In this document: one piece after another, positions 22,941-33,965 of the stretch | Layout of the letters: the number at the start of each line of letters is the position of its first letter | How positions within the stretch are numbered: position 1 is the first letter of the stretch | NCBI RefSeq assembly: GCF_003573695.1 | Contig: NC_039362.1 | Location: 175,097,690 to 175,161,689, forward strand | DNA: 64,000 nt | Direction: 5' to 3' | Source: Papaver somniferum | Taxonomy: Eukaryota > Streptophyta > Magnoliopsida > Ranunculales > Papaveraceae | Position numbers and translations under genes: made by a program | The notes under the pieces: generated by a model | Told to the model about the DNA's origin: nothing | The model's input: the letters and a program-made list of their open reading frames with translations, nothing else | Database searches by the model: none

Positions 22941-23690
22941 ATGGGATTCGTACAATTATTCTGTGAAGATGAGCATGACATAGGAATAGTTGAATCTTCT
23001 GTAGACACTAATGCTAATATGCATGAAAATATATTTGATGTGTCTGATTCTCTACCTAGGTCACATTGTGATATTTCTCCTGATTTTCCGATGCATGAGA
23101 ATAAATTTGTTGATGATGTTGATGACTCTGATTGTGATCTTGCCAATTTGTTTGATGATTGTGAGAATGTTGTGACACGTGTAGAAGACTTAGGAGATGT
23201 TGATGTGATTAGTAATGATGTGCCTATCGTCCTACATAAGTCACAATCTGATGGCCTTCCACCCAACCTAGATTTGGTTTGTACCCATATTGTCAAACCG
23301 ACTTTTCTGAGAGTCCCTAATCTAGGTTTGGAACTGTGTGCTTCCCAAGTCCTCTTGGACTATTTTGCTTCTAAGTATAATACATTTGAGGAACCACAGT
23401 TGGAATTAGCATGTTTGCCCGTCCCTAGCACAGTTCATTTCGAGCTAGACCTTTTGCATGATGAACCCCCGAAACTGCGCGATTTTGTTTTCAAAATTAT
23501 ATCTTCTGTAAAATCCAGGTTTGGGGGTAGCTCATTTTGTTTCACGGTTTCACTTGCGTTTATTTCCTATTATTATTGTGTGAAGTTGTTGAAACCGCTA
23601 CACTTTTTCTTTTGGGTTGATCCTCAACTCTTTAGACTTTTGGTGTATGGTGAATTTTTTGTATATAATCCAGTAGATAAAATTTCTTAA
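22941..23690 (+). CDS. Acidic LGL-CAS/DPQLFRLL protein of B unit III
   Basis: An uninterrupted 249-codon ORF beginning 24 bases after the primer site. The first ~110 residues are rich in Asp/Glu and Val (PMHENKFVDDVDDSDCDL). A conserved middle has SDGLPPNLDLVC, then RVPNLGLELCASQVLLDYF (about residues 125-145). Near the C-terminus an aromatic, hydrophobic stretch (SLAFISYYYCVKLLKPL), possibly membrane-spanning, precedes WVDPQLFRLLVYGEF. The element C protein is closely similar over this length and the element A protein shares the key blocks. There is no catalytic motif, and the CCHC knuckle seen in C is absent because the N-terminal half is missing. It is probably a fragment of a gag-like or accessory protein; the function is unknown. 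Confidence 0.65.
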   Translation: MGFVQLFCEDEHDIGIVESSVDTNANMHENIFDVSDSLPRSHCDISPDFPMHENKFVDDVDDSDCDLANLFDDCENVVTRVEDLGDVDVISNDVPIVLHKSQSDGLPPNLDLVCTHIVKPTFLRVPNLGLELCASQVLLDYFASKYNTFEEPQLELACLPVPSTVHFELDLLHDEPPKLRDFVFKIISSVKSRFGGSSFCFTVSLAFISYYYCVKLLKPLHFFFWVDPQLFRLLVYGEFFVYNPVDKIS

Positions 23691-24499
23691 AAACCCTTTT
23701 GTTCCTTTTGTATATATTTTGCTAATCCAATATGATCTCGGCTGAAATATGTTGGATTTTTTTTTTTTGCCTTGAATAACGGAGTTTTAATTCTGCTTTC
23801 GCCGAAATCGGGTATTCTCTCTCCTTTTACTCTACTCAGCATGTTCCTTTCCATATGTTGCATTTTAATTCTTTCCATATTTTGAAACATTGAGGACAAT
23901 GTTTAGTTTAGGTTTGGGGGTATAGAGTAGATACCATGATAATTTGCTATAATTGAAAACGAACTCCTTCTCTTTTGAAAAAATCGAAAAAAATTCAAAA
24001 AAATTAAAAAATTGAAAAAAATCATAAAAATGGAGCTCATTTACCTTGAAATGTTGACTCTTGTGCAAATATGTAATTATTAGGAGTCTTAGTCTAGATA
24101 TTTAGGCACCCTGATTCTAGCACAATTCACATAGTGATAAGAAATTTGCACGCGCACGATCTACCAATACATGTATGGCCTCGATCTTCAAGGTGTTTGA
24201 TAGGAAGTTACGATTGCCAATCACTTTAGAATACTGAACGAAACTTGACTAGCTTGTTCTTTGGTTGGTTGGGATAGAAGGTGGAGGTTACATTAAGAAA
24301 GACAACCATCGAATTTAACTGGGTGCATCAAAAAGGGCTACCTCTTGCAAAGTGTCATGTATTCTTTTATTTCCTTTTGTATGTGTATCAAAAGTGTTTC
24401 CTTAAAAAAAAAAAAAAAAAAAGAATGAAAAAAATGAAAAAAATCAATCAAGTATTTTTCAATTCCATCCTCTCTTGTTCCAAAAATAAAAGAGAGTAG

Positions 24500-24736
24500 T
24501 CAATGTAAATAAGAGTCATGTAAATAGTCAATTTGTTGTTTCATTGTAATAAGCAAGGAGGGTGTATGCATTGATGTACAACGCGAGTAATTGTGAAATA
24601 CCTCCAACTCATTCACAATTCTCGTAAAGTCCGGACAGCTAGCTAGATTTCGACCTTGGTTCTTATCCTGAGAAACTATCTCTTGGTGATTAGTAGTCAT
24701 AACTTCAGATCTTTCTTTACACATGTGTAGATACAC
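24500..24736 (-). CDS. Small antisense ORF in B internal III
   Basis: A 78-codon third B copy of the antisense ORF (core MYLHMCKERS ... ELEVFHNYS), with a C-terminus altered by indels. Confidence 0.3.
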   Translation of the reverse strand: MYLHMCKERSEVMTTNHQEIVSQDKNQGRNLASCPDFTRIVNELEVFHNYSRCTSMHTPSLLITMKQQIDYLHDSYLH

Positions 24737-25068
24737 TTTACACTCTTATCACATGTCTTTATTTGTTATCAGTGCTAGGATTGTGCCTTCGATAGCTAGA
24801 TTGACATCTCCATTTTGCTGTGAGCTTAAACTGTTTTGCACATGTCACATTTGATGGAATATGAGCTTATATTTTGACCTAGAACTTTGTAGGTACGTTC
24901 TAAGCAAACCTTCACGAGACTTCAACTCGTCCACTAGGGACACTTAGTGGTTTAAAAGGCTTAGTGCATATGCTAAATGCATTCGAGAGACCAGCGACAG
25001 TGGTATAGGTAGGATTTCCTTAGTTTTGTTTTACTTGAGGACAAGTAAAATTCAGGTTTGGGGGTATT

Positions 25069-27931
25069 TGATGAGTGCCAAATAATGTATATATTTATCC
25101 CTTTTTGTTGGCATTTAACTCATCTTTTGTGCAGTAATTCTACATTTTATCCCATATTCTGTATTTTCATTGTTTTCAAGAATAAATATTTTTCTTACTT
25201 AATTTTGCATTTTTAGGTAATAAATAAAGTCTGGATAACTTGCGGAGCGGAAAAGAGCTGAAGAGTGGTGAAAAACCGGAAGAAATTACGCAAGGAAGCC
25301 GCAAAGAATGGAGCGCACGTCCAAAAAGCTAGGAATAGGCTCAAGAAGGAAGAATTGTTCTTGAAGAAGATATGGGCTTGGCATACCCAAGGCCCAAAAC
25401 CCTTACCCAAACCCATTTTCTATATCCATACCCGCCTCCATTCTCAACCGTTAGATCGGATCCATCTCATCATCCAATGGTCGATCCCTCGTAGAGCATC
25501 AAAATCTGAAGTCTCTGCAAAACACCATAGTACCTAAATTCCAAGCCTTCAGATTAGATCACATTTAGATCCTACGGTCGCTTCTTTGCCTGCGCATCAA
25601 ATAGCGATACTTCCGCTAAACACTACAGCACCTAACCTCAATCTTCGCCGTTAACTTCGTTGTATCAAGACATCCGACGGTCGATACCAGACTCTTCAGG
25701 GGTAGCCATCCGATTCACCTACCAGCTTCGCATCCAGTGACTCAGATTCGCCAATATCGAATCTTGATATCCCGCCTAACACCCAAGTATCGAACACCTA
25801 TACCCTTCAGCCAAACGCACCTTACCCAAATTCTCATCTTCCTCCTTCGAGCAGTCGAGCTCTGCTCCTGCCAACTCCACCACCATCACCCTGCCACAAC
25901 CACCACTTCCACCAACTGCCAACAAACATCATCATCATCACTCACAAATCCCTCTAACGTGCCCATCATTTCCTATTCACTGATTTCCCCTAGTCTAGGG
26001 TTTTGAAAATTAGGGAAAAAGAATTGATGGACATGGAAGAGAAATTAGGTGAAGCTAGAGACAAACTGACACATGGGAATGGAGTAGGAGAACAAGAGGA
26101 AGGATGGGTCAGTGTGGATTGAAGAGAAATCGCATCAAAGAAGGTAAAATCCGAAACCCTAATTTCTCTGCCAAATTAGGTATTTGGGAAATTGTCCCCA
26201 ATTTTCAATTGAAAAAAGCATGGATAAGAACAGAGATGATAGGGGTATGGTTGAATTAAATGAATTAGGTGAGAAACCCTAATTACGTACTGTTTGATTT
26301 TGGGGATTTTTGGGAAAGAACCCTAATTTTGTAATTTGGGGGAAAACCCAAATTGGGTCTGTGGGTATAAATAGAAGGGACTGGTGTGATGTAAAGGCTT
26401 ATGCCTGGGTTAGCCAGTGTGTCACCCAAGAGCACTGGAATAGCCAGTGTCTCAAGGGTTAGTGTTTAATTTTCAACTATTTTTATGTTTATTCCATTAC
26501 TCTTATTCAGTTTCAATTCAGTTGTTGTTTTTGTGTTTCAATTCAGTTTATGTTTTTGTTTTATGTCTTCTGTGTTTGTTTATGTTCAGTTCAATGCTCT
26601 GTTTAGTAATTGTTTTGTTGTTGTTGCTGTTATGTGAGCTCTCATGTGTATTTGTATAGCTAGGCTGAGATGATGCCTTAAGTCACTGTTAGAGGTGGAA
26701 TGTTAGGTTATAATTCTTGTAAATTGAGCTAATTGAGAAATGGAGGAATTTAGTGCTCATTAACAAGCTTCTTCTCCTTCCATTCCATTTATGTATGCCC
26801 TGGAACATAGGCAGGCTTGAACCTTCACCTAGCTCAATTAGGGACAGGGATTTAACATAGAATTACACCATCTGGCTAGGTCATAAGGTGGATTCATAAC
26901 CTAGTTGTGATGTTTACTGTTTTGTGTGAATGTTAGGCTAAAGCCTTTGAAGCATTGGATTGATTGAGTAGTGGGGAGAAACTAGTGCTCACTAGTGACT
27001 GTGAGCAAACTGGTTCTCTTCCCACTCTAGTTGTATGCCTAGGCTCTCAATTTGTTTTTTTTTATATAACTGTTTTGTGCCTTGCTCCCCTGCCATTTCC
27101 CTTGGCTTAGGCCTTGGTTTATCTCTTTGTCATTCTTTATGCCATTATCACCTTCACCATCATCATTGTTTTTTGCTGTTTGCTTATGCCATTGTTAATA
27201 TGCACATGTAGATTACTGTTGTTTTATCATTGTATATATTGCCACGTTGTATATAATGATACTATCTCCATTGCCATCCTCACTGCCTTGGTCTTTCCCT
27301 TTGCTATATTGCCTTGTTTTGCCCTGTTATGCTTCCCTGAGGAGCCTGCATTACCCTTCTGCTGCTGCTGAAGCCACTGCTGCTGCTGAAACTGAGCTTG
27401 CCTCAGCTAAGACCACAGTTCAGGTTAAGGCCTAAGGCCCAGTTCACTGTTACCAAGCCCAGTACACATCAAAAGAACCCAAGCCCAAATTCAAAACCAA
27501 AGCCTAGTTCACTATCAGGCCCAGTTCACTGTGAAAGCCCAACTCAAGCAAAGCTTAGCTCACATCAAAACCCCAGTTTGATTCATTTCAAAACCACTGA
27601 GCCCAAGAGCACTTCAAGATCATTGAGCCCAGTCTATAGTTCTCTCCAAAGCCTAGTTTACTGATAGGCTAAAGCTAAAGCCCAGTTCATTCCCAAAGAA
27701 TTCAAAGGCCCAAAGCACAATCATAACCCATTGGTTACCAAAATCCATTGGTACCCAAAGCCCAAAAATAGCAATTTAGAGCCCAAAATAGCTAGAAAAC
27801 TCCAAAACACACCCAGTCTCTGTGGATCGACCCGTACTTGCACGAGCTACAACTGACGACCGTGCACTTGCGGTATTACTGTAGGCCCGTTTCATTTCGC
27901 TTCAATTTTATACGCTTTCCCTGGTCCACCA
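25069..27931 (+). repeat. B LTR4 (2863 bp)
   Basis: Nearly the same as LTR1 along its length, including the R-U5 variant (GGCTTAGGCCTTGGTTTATC region) and the CTG tract near 27360. It ends GGTCCACCA followed by the TSD TGTAC. It is the 3' LTR of the original insertion. Confidence 0.9.
26366..26373 (+). promoter_or_regulatory. TATA box, B LTR4
   Basis: TATAAATA in the conserved context. Confidence 0.65.
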
Positions 27932-28038
27932 TGTACCCACAAAACCTTTACTCCAGACCCTAGCTATCTACGCAGAACCTTGGAAGGCACTAAAGAATCT
28001 CCTTGGTTGGCATAGTTATTGACTACAGGAGGAAGTAT
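27932..28038 (-). other. TSD of the B array and element A internal segment
   Basis: TGTAC at 27932-27936 duplicates 10455-10459. The next ~100 bp is element A sequence between the two nested insertions, with no ORF. It ends in AGTAT (28034-28038), the left TSD of element C. Confidence 0.7.
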
Positions 28039-29922
28039 TGGTAGGCTTGGAAATGTGTGTAAAATAAGAGAATAAGAAGCCTACATGGTTATACCGCAAG
28101 TGCACGGTGTCGGTTGTAGCTTGTGCAAATACGGGTCGAATCCACATGGACTAGGGTGTGAGTTGAAGTTTCCTAAGCTAATTCTCTGAGCAGTGAACTA
28201 ATGAAGCAAAGAGTGACAGTGGAAAATGACAGTTACAATGGCAATGAACCAAACGCAGTGAAGTATAGAATTTAGAAGCAAACAGTGAAGCAAGAATTTG
28301 GAAACAAATGTAAATAAAATACCAAGGTCTTTTAATCCACCTCTAACTCACACTGATTATTCATCACTGACAGTAACTTTTTTTTCTATAACCACTAGCA
28401 AGAGGGATGTCAATCCTCTATATAGCAAGGGTCATTTTGATATGAAATCTCCTATCACAACTAAGGTACTCCTCCTAAGCATTAACTGTCTATCTAAAGC
28501 ACAATTAATCAAAAGAACAATATATAAAATTACGCATGAGTTGCAGTTCAGCAACACTAGATGATTCTAACTACAATGGATGCCTGACATCCAATGTGAA
28601 AGGCTAGTGTTGAAGCCCTAAGATGGAGTTTCACTATGATCATTTAAACACATGATGGCTACTGACAAGAGCATGAATAACAAATGTTAAGCTAGGGTTT
28701 CATCTAAACCCTGGAAAATTAAACTAGAACATGTTTAACACATTAAATAACTGGAATTGAAACATTGAACATAAACAGAGCATTGATAGAACAAATCAAA
28801 ACAACACAGTTGAGGCACTGGCTAGTCCAGTCCTCTTTGGTGAAGCTCTGGCTAGCCCAGGCATATCTTTTACACACACCTACAACATCTATTTATAGTT
28901 ACAAGCACTCAATTAGGGTTACAATAATTTTCCCCCAAATCAGAGAAATTAGGGTTACTGATTTACCTAATTTGATGGAATGATAACTACTCCATGCGTC
29001 GACCCATTCTTCTTATGACTCTCCTGCTCCTCTCCATGCCTTCCAATTGCTTTTCTAACTCGACCTAATTCATCAATTTCTCTCCTAAGGTTTCAGAAAA
29101 AGAAAAGAAGAGAGATTGATGAAATAGATAGGTAGAGAGGTACGGAAATGATGGGAAAGGAGATGGGTTGTAGTTGGTTTGGTTGTGGAGTGGTTGAGAA
29201 AGGTGGTGGAGGTGATGATGGTTCTGCAGACGGGGGTGAGGGAGGTGAAGTCGATGGAGAAGAAGGAGGGGAGTGTTTGGTTTGGGTATAAATATTTAGT
29301 GCCCGGGTGTTGGGCGGTTGCAGCAAATTGGATGAACAGCGAGGATGAGCCGTGGTATGTGGAGATGATGGATCGATCTAACGACGAGATAGAAGGAAGC
29401 GAGGAGCGACCGTTGGATGCAGAAGTACAACGAAACTGACGGCTCAAGATAGAGTTAGGTGCTATAGTGTTTGACAAGAGCTTCATATTTTGATGCACTA
29501 TGATGAAGCCACCGTAGGATGCTGAACTGATCCAATCTGACGGCTGAAGATGAAGGCGGGCATGGATATTGGAAATGGGTTTGGGTTAGGGTTTTGGGCC
29601 TTGGGTATGCCAAACCCATATCTTCTTTAAGAACAATTCTTCCTCTTCAAGCCCAGTTCTAGCCTTTTGGTCTTGCGCACAACATTCTTCGCGGCTTCCT
29701 TGTGTGATTCCTCATGGCTTCCACCACTTTTCTGCTCTTTTTGCTCCGTGAGTTAACCAGGCTTTATTTAGTACCTAAAAATGCAAAATTAATTAAGAAA
29801 AATATTTATTCTTGAAAACAACGAAAACACAGAATATGGGATAAAATGGAGCATTAGTGCACAAATGATTAGTTAAATGCCAATAAAAAGGTGCAAATAT
29901 ATACAATATTTGGCACTCATCA
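28039..29922 (-). repeat. Element C 3' LTR (1884 bp)
   Basis: It matches 33966-35850 with scattered substitutions and almost no length change. The TATA box is at 28890-28897 (minus). The Pro/Ser-rich ORFs inside are not supported as genes. Confidence 0.9.
28890..28897 (-). promoter_or_regulatory. TATA box, element C 3' LTR
   Basis: The complement reads TATAAATAG; the counterpart is at 34818-34825. Confidence 0.6.
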
Positions 29923-31334
29923 AATACCCCCAAACCTGAATTTTACTTGTCCTCAAGTAAAACAAAACTAAGGAAATCCTACCTTTACCACTGTCGCTGG
30001 TCCCTCGATTGCATTTAGCGAATGCAATAAGCCTTTTAAACCACTAGGTGTCCCTAGTGGACGAGTTGAAGTCTCGTGAAGGTTTGATTAGAACGTACCT
30101 ACAAAGTTCTAGGACAAAATATAAGCTCAGATTCCATCAAATGTGACATGTGCAAGACAGTAGAAGCTCACAACAAAATGGAGATGTCAATCTAGCTATC
30201 AAAGGCACAATCCTAGCACTAATAACAAATAAAGACATGTGATAAGAGTGTAAAGTGTATCTACACATGTGTAAAGAAAGATCGTACGTTATGACTACTA
30301 ATCACCAAGAGATAGTTTCTCAAGCTAAGAACCGAGGTCGAAATCTAGCTAGCTGTCCGGACTTTACGAGAATTGTGAATGAGTTGGAGGTATTTCACAA
30401 TTACTCGCGTTGTACATCAATGGCATACACCCTTCCTTGCTTATAACACAAAAACACAAAAGATGACTCTTTACATTGACTACTCTCTTTTATTTTTGGA
30501 ACAAGAGAGGATGGAATTGATAAATACTTGATTATTTTTTTTTTACTTATTTATTTTTTTTTCTGATTTTTTTCTGAATATATACATCATTTTTTTTTTT
30601 AACATGGTAACACTTTTGATACATATACAAAAGGAAACAAAAAATTACACGACTCTTAGCAAGAGGTAGCCCTTTTTGATGCACCCAGTTAAATTCGATG
30701 GTTGTTTTTCTTAACGTAACCTCCACCTTCTATCCCAACCAACCAAAGAACAAGCTAGTCAAGTCTCGTTCAGTATTCTAAAGTGATTGGCAACTAAAAC
30801 TTCTGATAGAACACCTCAAGGATGAGGCTATACATGTATTGGTAGATCGTGCGCGTGCAAGTTTCTTATCAACATGTGAATTGTGCTAGAATAGGAGTGC
30901 CTCATCATCTAGACTAAGAATCCTACGTTTACATACATGCACAGGAATCAACATTTCAAGGTAAATGAGCTCGATTTTTTAAGATTTTTTCATTTTTTCA
31001 TTTTTTTTTGTTTTTTTGCAATTTTTTAATTTTTTCAAAAAGAAGGAGTTCTGTTTTGATTATAGCATGTTATCGTGGTGGCTACTCTATACCCCCAAAC
31101 CTAAATTAAACATTGTCCTCAATGTTTCAAAAGATGGATAAAATTATACGACAACATACGAATAGGACCATGCTGAGTAGAGAAAAAGGAAAGAGAATAC
31201 TCGATTTGACGAAAGAAAGAACCGAACTCCATTATTCATGGCTAGAATGCAACATTTTTCAGCTAAGATCACATTGGATTAGCACAATATATACAAAAGA
31301 AACAAAAGATTCAACTAACACATTATCTAATGGA
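29923..31334 (-). other. Element C 3' untranslated region with polypurine tract
   Basis: The purine tract (complement CAGGTTTGGGGGTATT) abuts the LTR at 29923. A second block, complement GAGGACAATG...AGGTTTGGGGGTATAG, lies at about 31086-31125, as in the B units. No sense ORF is present; the antisense ORF at 30255-30446 lies here. Confidence 0.7.
30255..30446 (+). CDS. Small antisense ORF in element C
   Basis: A 63-codon ORF opposite to the element's sense strand. Its core matches the antisense ORFs of the B units with few changes (CKERSYVMTTNHQEIVSQAK), although B and C are clearly diverged elsewhere. The function is unknown; conserved non-coding RNA structure is an alternative. Confidence 0.35.
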   Translation: MYLHMCKERSYVMTTNHQEIVSQAKNRGRNLASCPDFTRIVNELEVFHNYSRCTSMAYTLPCL

Positions 31335-33065
31335 TTATATACAAGAAAATTCCCCATACACCAACAATCTAAAGAGTTGAGGGTCAACCCAAAAGACGAA
31401 GTGTAGAGGTTTCAACAACTTCACACAATAATAATATGACAAAAATGCAAGTGAGGCTGTGAAAAAAAATGAGCTACCCTCAAACCTGAATTTTTCAACA
31501 GATATAATTTTGGGTACAAAATCTCGCAGTTTTAGGGGTTCATCATGCACAAGGTCTAGCTCGAAATGAACTTTGCTAGGGACGGGCAAACATGCTAATT
31601 CCAACTGTGGTTCCTCAAAGATATTATACTTAGATGCAAAATAGTCCAAAAGGACTTGGGAAGCACACAGTTCCAAACCTAGGTTGGGAATTCTCCGAAA
31701 AATTGGATTTACAATATTGTTACAAACCAAATCTAGGTTGGGTGGAAGGCCATCAGACTGTGACTTATGCAGGGAGATAGGCACATCATTATTAATCAAA
31801 TCAATATCTCCTAAATCATCTACACGTGGCACAACATGCTCACAATCATCAAACAATTTAGCGAGTTCACAATTAGAATCATCAACAGATTTGTTCTCAT
31901 GCATCGGCAAATCAGGGGAAACATCACATGGAATACTAGAAGAAACATCATTCATGAAGGTCGAGGCAGAGAAGCCTAATGTATTTGAACCCAAAGGTTC
32001 CATAAAATTTTCAGTATAGACATGTTCTTCTAACATAACATACTCATCATCATCATCATCAAAACAAGAATGCCATTCCCTATTCGAAACTACAGTGTCT
32101 TTAGTCCACTCATTTACCTCTAGATTAGGTTCATGTTCAATATTACTAGCATGAGTAGGATTATAAACACTGTTTTCAAAATTAATTTCATTAGGGATAA
32201 CAGACATCTCATGGTGAAATTCCTCCTCTCCGATATTTTGTAAATAAATCAGGTTACTCCTTAACGTCATATTAAGTTGCTCAATGGAAGGAGAGGCTTC
32301 ACTAGTGGGTACCCTAACTTCATATGGATAGTCAAAACATGATTGTTCATGAGGTTCACTATAGAAGGGGATTTCAGAGATGTTGCTAGATGGATGATCA
32401 TTCAATGCTTGCATTTCTAATCTAGCAGTATTTTGTTTAATGAGATTGATAGTTTCCGTCAGATATTACAAACAAAGGCTCATGTGAGTTTGTAATTGTT
32501 CATCTTCCCATTGTGTTGATTGGTGCATAGTTGCATGGTCGTTAGCGTTTATAAAAGACTGATCGCAACCTTCGAAAGGTTGATTATGGTCCCAATAACT
32601 ACCAGCATCATAATCTGTGGGCATTTCATACCTAGGGTTTTCTCTAGACTTCCTAAAATCATGAAAAATATAGCAATTCTCAACAGGGTGGTCTAAACTA
32701 CCACATGCGAGACAAGCATAGATTTCAGGTTGCCTATGAAAATTAGATGTGGCGGATTCCTCATGTGATTGCATTTCTAAAGCTGTGATTCTAGCTTCTA
32801 ATTGATCCAAAAGTGATGATTGTGTGAGTGAGGCATTAGAAAAATGTTCATTTTCACGTTGTGGTGGATGATACATGTGTGAATAGTCATTAGGGTTCAT
32901 GCATTGAGGCTCAGGACTTTGAAAATGTCCATAATAATTCCTATAACTATTGACGTCATGGTCTATGGGAGGCTCGTAACGTGAAGTATGCCCATAAGCA
33001 AGTTCCCTAAGGGATTTGTTTGAATCCCCAGTTGCAGACCAAAATCCTGACATGATTAAGCCCAA
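31335..33065 (-). pseudogene. Element C zinc-knuckle/acidic protein, one in-frame stop
   Basis: A single minus-strand frame of about 577 codons interrupted by one TAA at 32466-32468. Upstream part (199 codons): an aromatic, Asn/Tyr-rich N-terminus (SYRNYYGHFQSPEP), a short possible coiled coil (LLDQLEARITALEMQ, about residues 87-101) and a CCHC zinc knuckle, CLACGSLDHPVENC (about 117-130). Downstream part (from 32414): an acidic stretch with DDDDDEY, then SDGLPPNLDLVC, RIPNLGLELCAS, a hydrophobic segment and WVDPQLFRLLVYGEF. The knuckle suggests a gag-like RNA-binding role. The C-terminal half is the same family as the B-III protein at 22941-23690. Nothing resembling a protease or polymerase follows. 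Confidence 0.7.
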
Positions 33066-33942
33066 AAGCTAAGTAACTATGTTACAAATACCAAAATTTG
33101 GTTTTTAAAAGGATTTGGATTTTTGGGAGAAATTTGATTTTGGTGGGAGACATTTGGTTTTTAATGGGAGAAAGAAAATTTTGGTTTTTAGGGGAAAAAG
33201 GAAATTTTTTGGTTTATTGGGACAAGCCCAGCTAAGTTATTGATTTCTTTTTGGGCTCTCAGAGAGCCAAAGTGCCAGGCCCAAATGGGCTTTGAAAACG
33301 TTTTTCAAATTTTTGTTGGGTCAAACCCACAGTTCAGTTCAAATTACAAACCCAATAGAAAGTAGAAGCCCACAATTTGAGTTCTCTTAATGGGTTTAGG
33401 CTTACTCTTTAAGCACAGCTCAGCTGCTCTGATTTTGGTTGCACAGCCCAGTTGGGCTTTGGTTCACAGCAGCAACAAGCTCCCAGCAGCAGCAGGAGCA
33501 GGGACTCAGCAGCAGCAGCAGTATCACAAGTTCAGCACAGAAGCAAGCTGCACAGGCCAGCAGCACAGGGAAGAGGAAGAAAGTAGCAGCAAGTTCCAGG
33601 CCCAGCTGCAACTCAACAGCAGAAACAACAAGGGTTCAGCCAAGGGAGAAGAAGGTTAGGCACAGGACAATGGCAAGATTGCAATGAGTATGCAATGCAA
33701 AGATGAATATGCAGTAATGAATGCAAGTTGTGATGAGATAAATGCTTACACTAAATGATTACACTAAATGCAAGATATGCAAACTAAGATGCAAACTAAG
33801 ATGCAATATGCAAGATGCTAATGCAAGTTACACTAAGATGAAGTTAACTAAGATGCAATGCAAAACAGTAAGATGCACATCAAGTTATGCAAGAACAGCA
33901 AACTAAGATACAAGAAAAACTTCAACAAAACAGCAGCCAAGT
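33066..33942 (-). other. Element C leader
   Basis: About 0.9 kb between the primer site and the ORF, non-coding, with CAG/CTG runs (33465-33560) and repeated AAACCAAATTT-type blocks (33090-33230), as in the leaders of B units I and II. Confidence 0.65.
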
Positions 33943-33959
33943 CCCCGGCAGCGGCGCCA
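33943..33959 (-). other. Primer binding site, element C (tRNA-Asp type)
   Basis: The complement is TGGCGCCGCTGCCGGGG, six bases from the LTR edge, identical to that of B units II and III. Confidence 0.75.
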
Positions 33960-33965
33960 AAAACT

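Larger units (their letters stand above)
22895..25068 (+). other. B internal region III (coding variant)
   Basis: Primer site TGGCGCCGCTGCCGGGG (22901-22917), the 249-codon ORF at 22941-23690, then B-type 3' sequence. Purine blocks lie inside the ORF (23517-23530), at 23909-23921 and before LTR4 (25053-25068). Confidence 0.85.
10460..27931 (+). mobile_element. B array: tandem LTR retrotransposon, four LTRs and three internal regions
   Basis: Direct order is LTR1 (10460-13323), internal I, LTR2 (15323-18259), internal II, LTR3 (20404-22894), internal III, LTR4 (25069-27931). TGTAC flanks the whole array at 10455-10459 and 27932-27936, and no TSD occurs inside it. Each LTR start is preceded by CAGGTTTGGGGGTATT, except LTR1, which is preceded by host sequence. 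Each LTR end, except LTR4, is followed by a tRNA-Asp-type primer site. This is what LTR-LTR unequal recombination produces after one insertion. LTR1 and LTR4 have nearly the same length and the same R-U5 variant and are the probable original pair. No pol was seen. Confidence 0.88.

Noticed and set aside
10460..27931. CRISPR-like or satellite array
   Set aside because: Repeats are 2.5-2.9-kb LTRs with primer sites and purine tracts, a retrotransposon array in plant DNA.
29085..29498. Ser/Pro/Thr-rich ORFs on the minus strand of the C LTRs (also 35013-35564)
   Set aside because: Low-complexity U3 sequence; the two copies differ in length and reading limits.
33390..33687. Gln/Ser-rich plus-strand ORFs in the C leader
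   Set aside because: CAG-repeat artefact antisense to the element.
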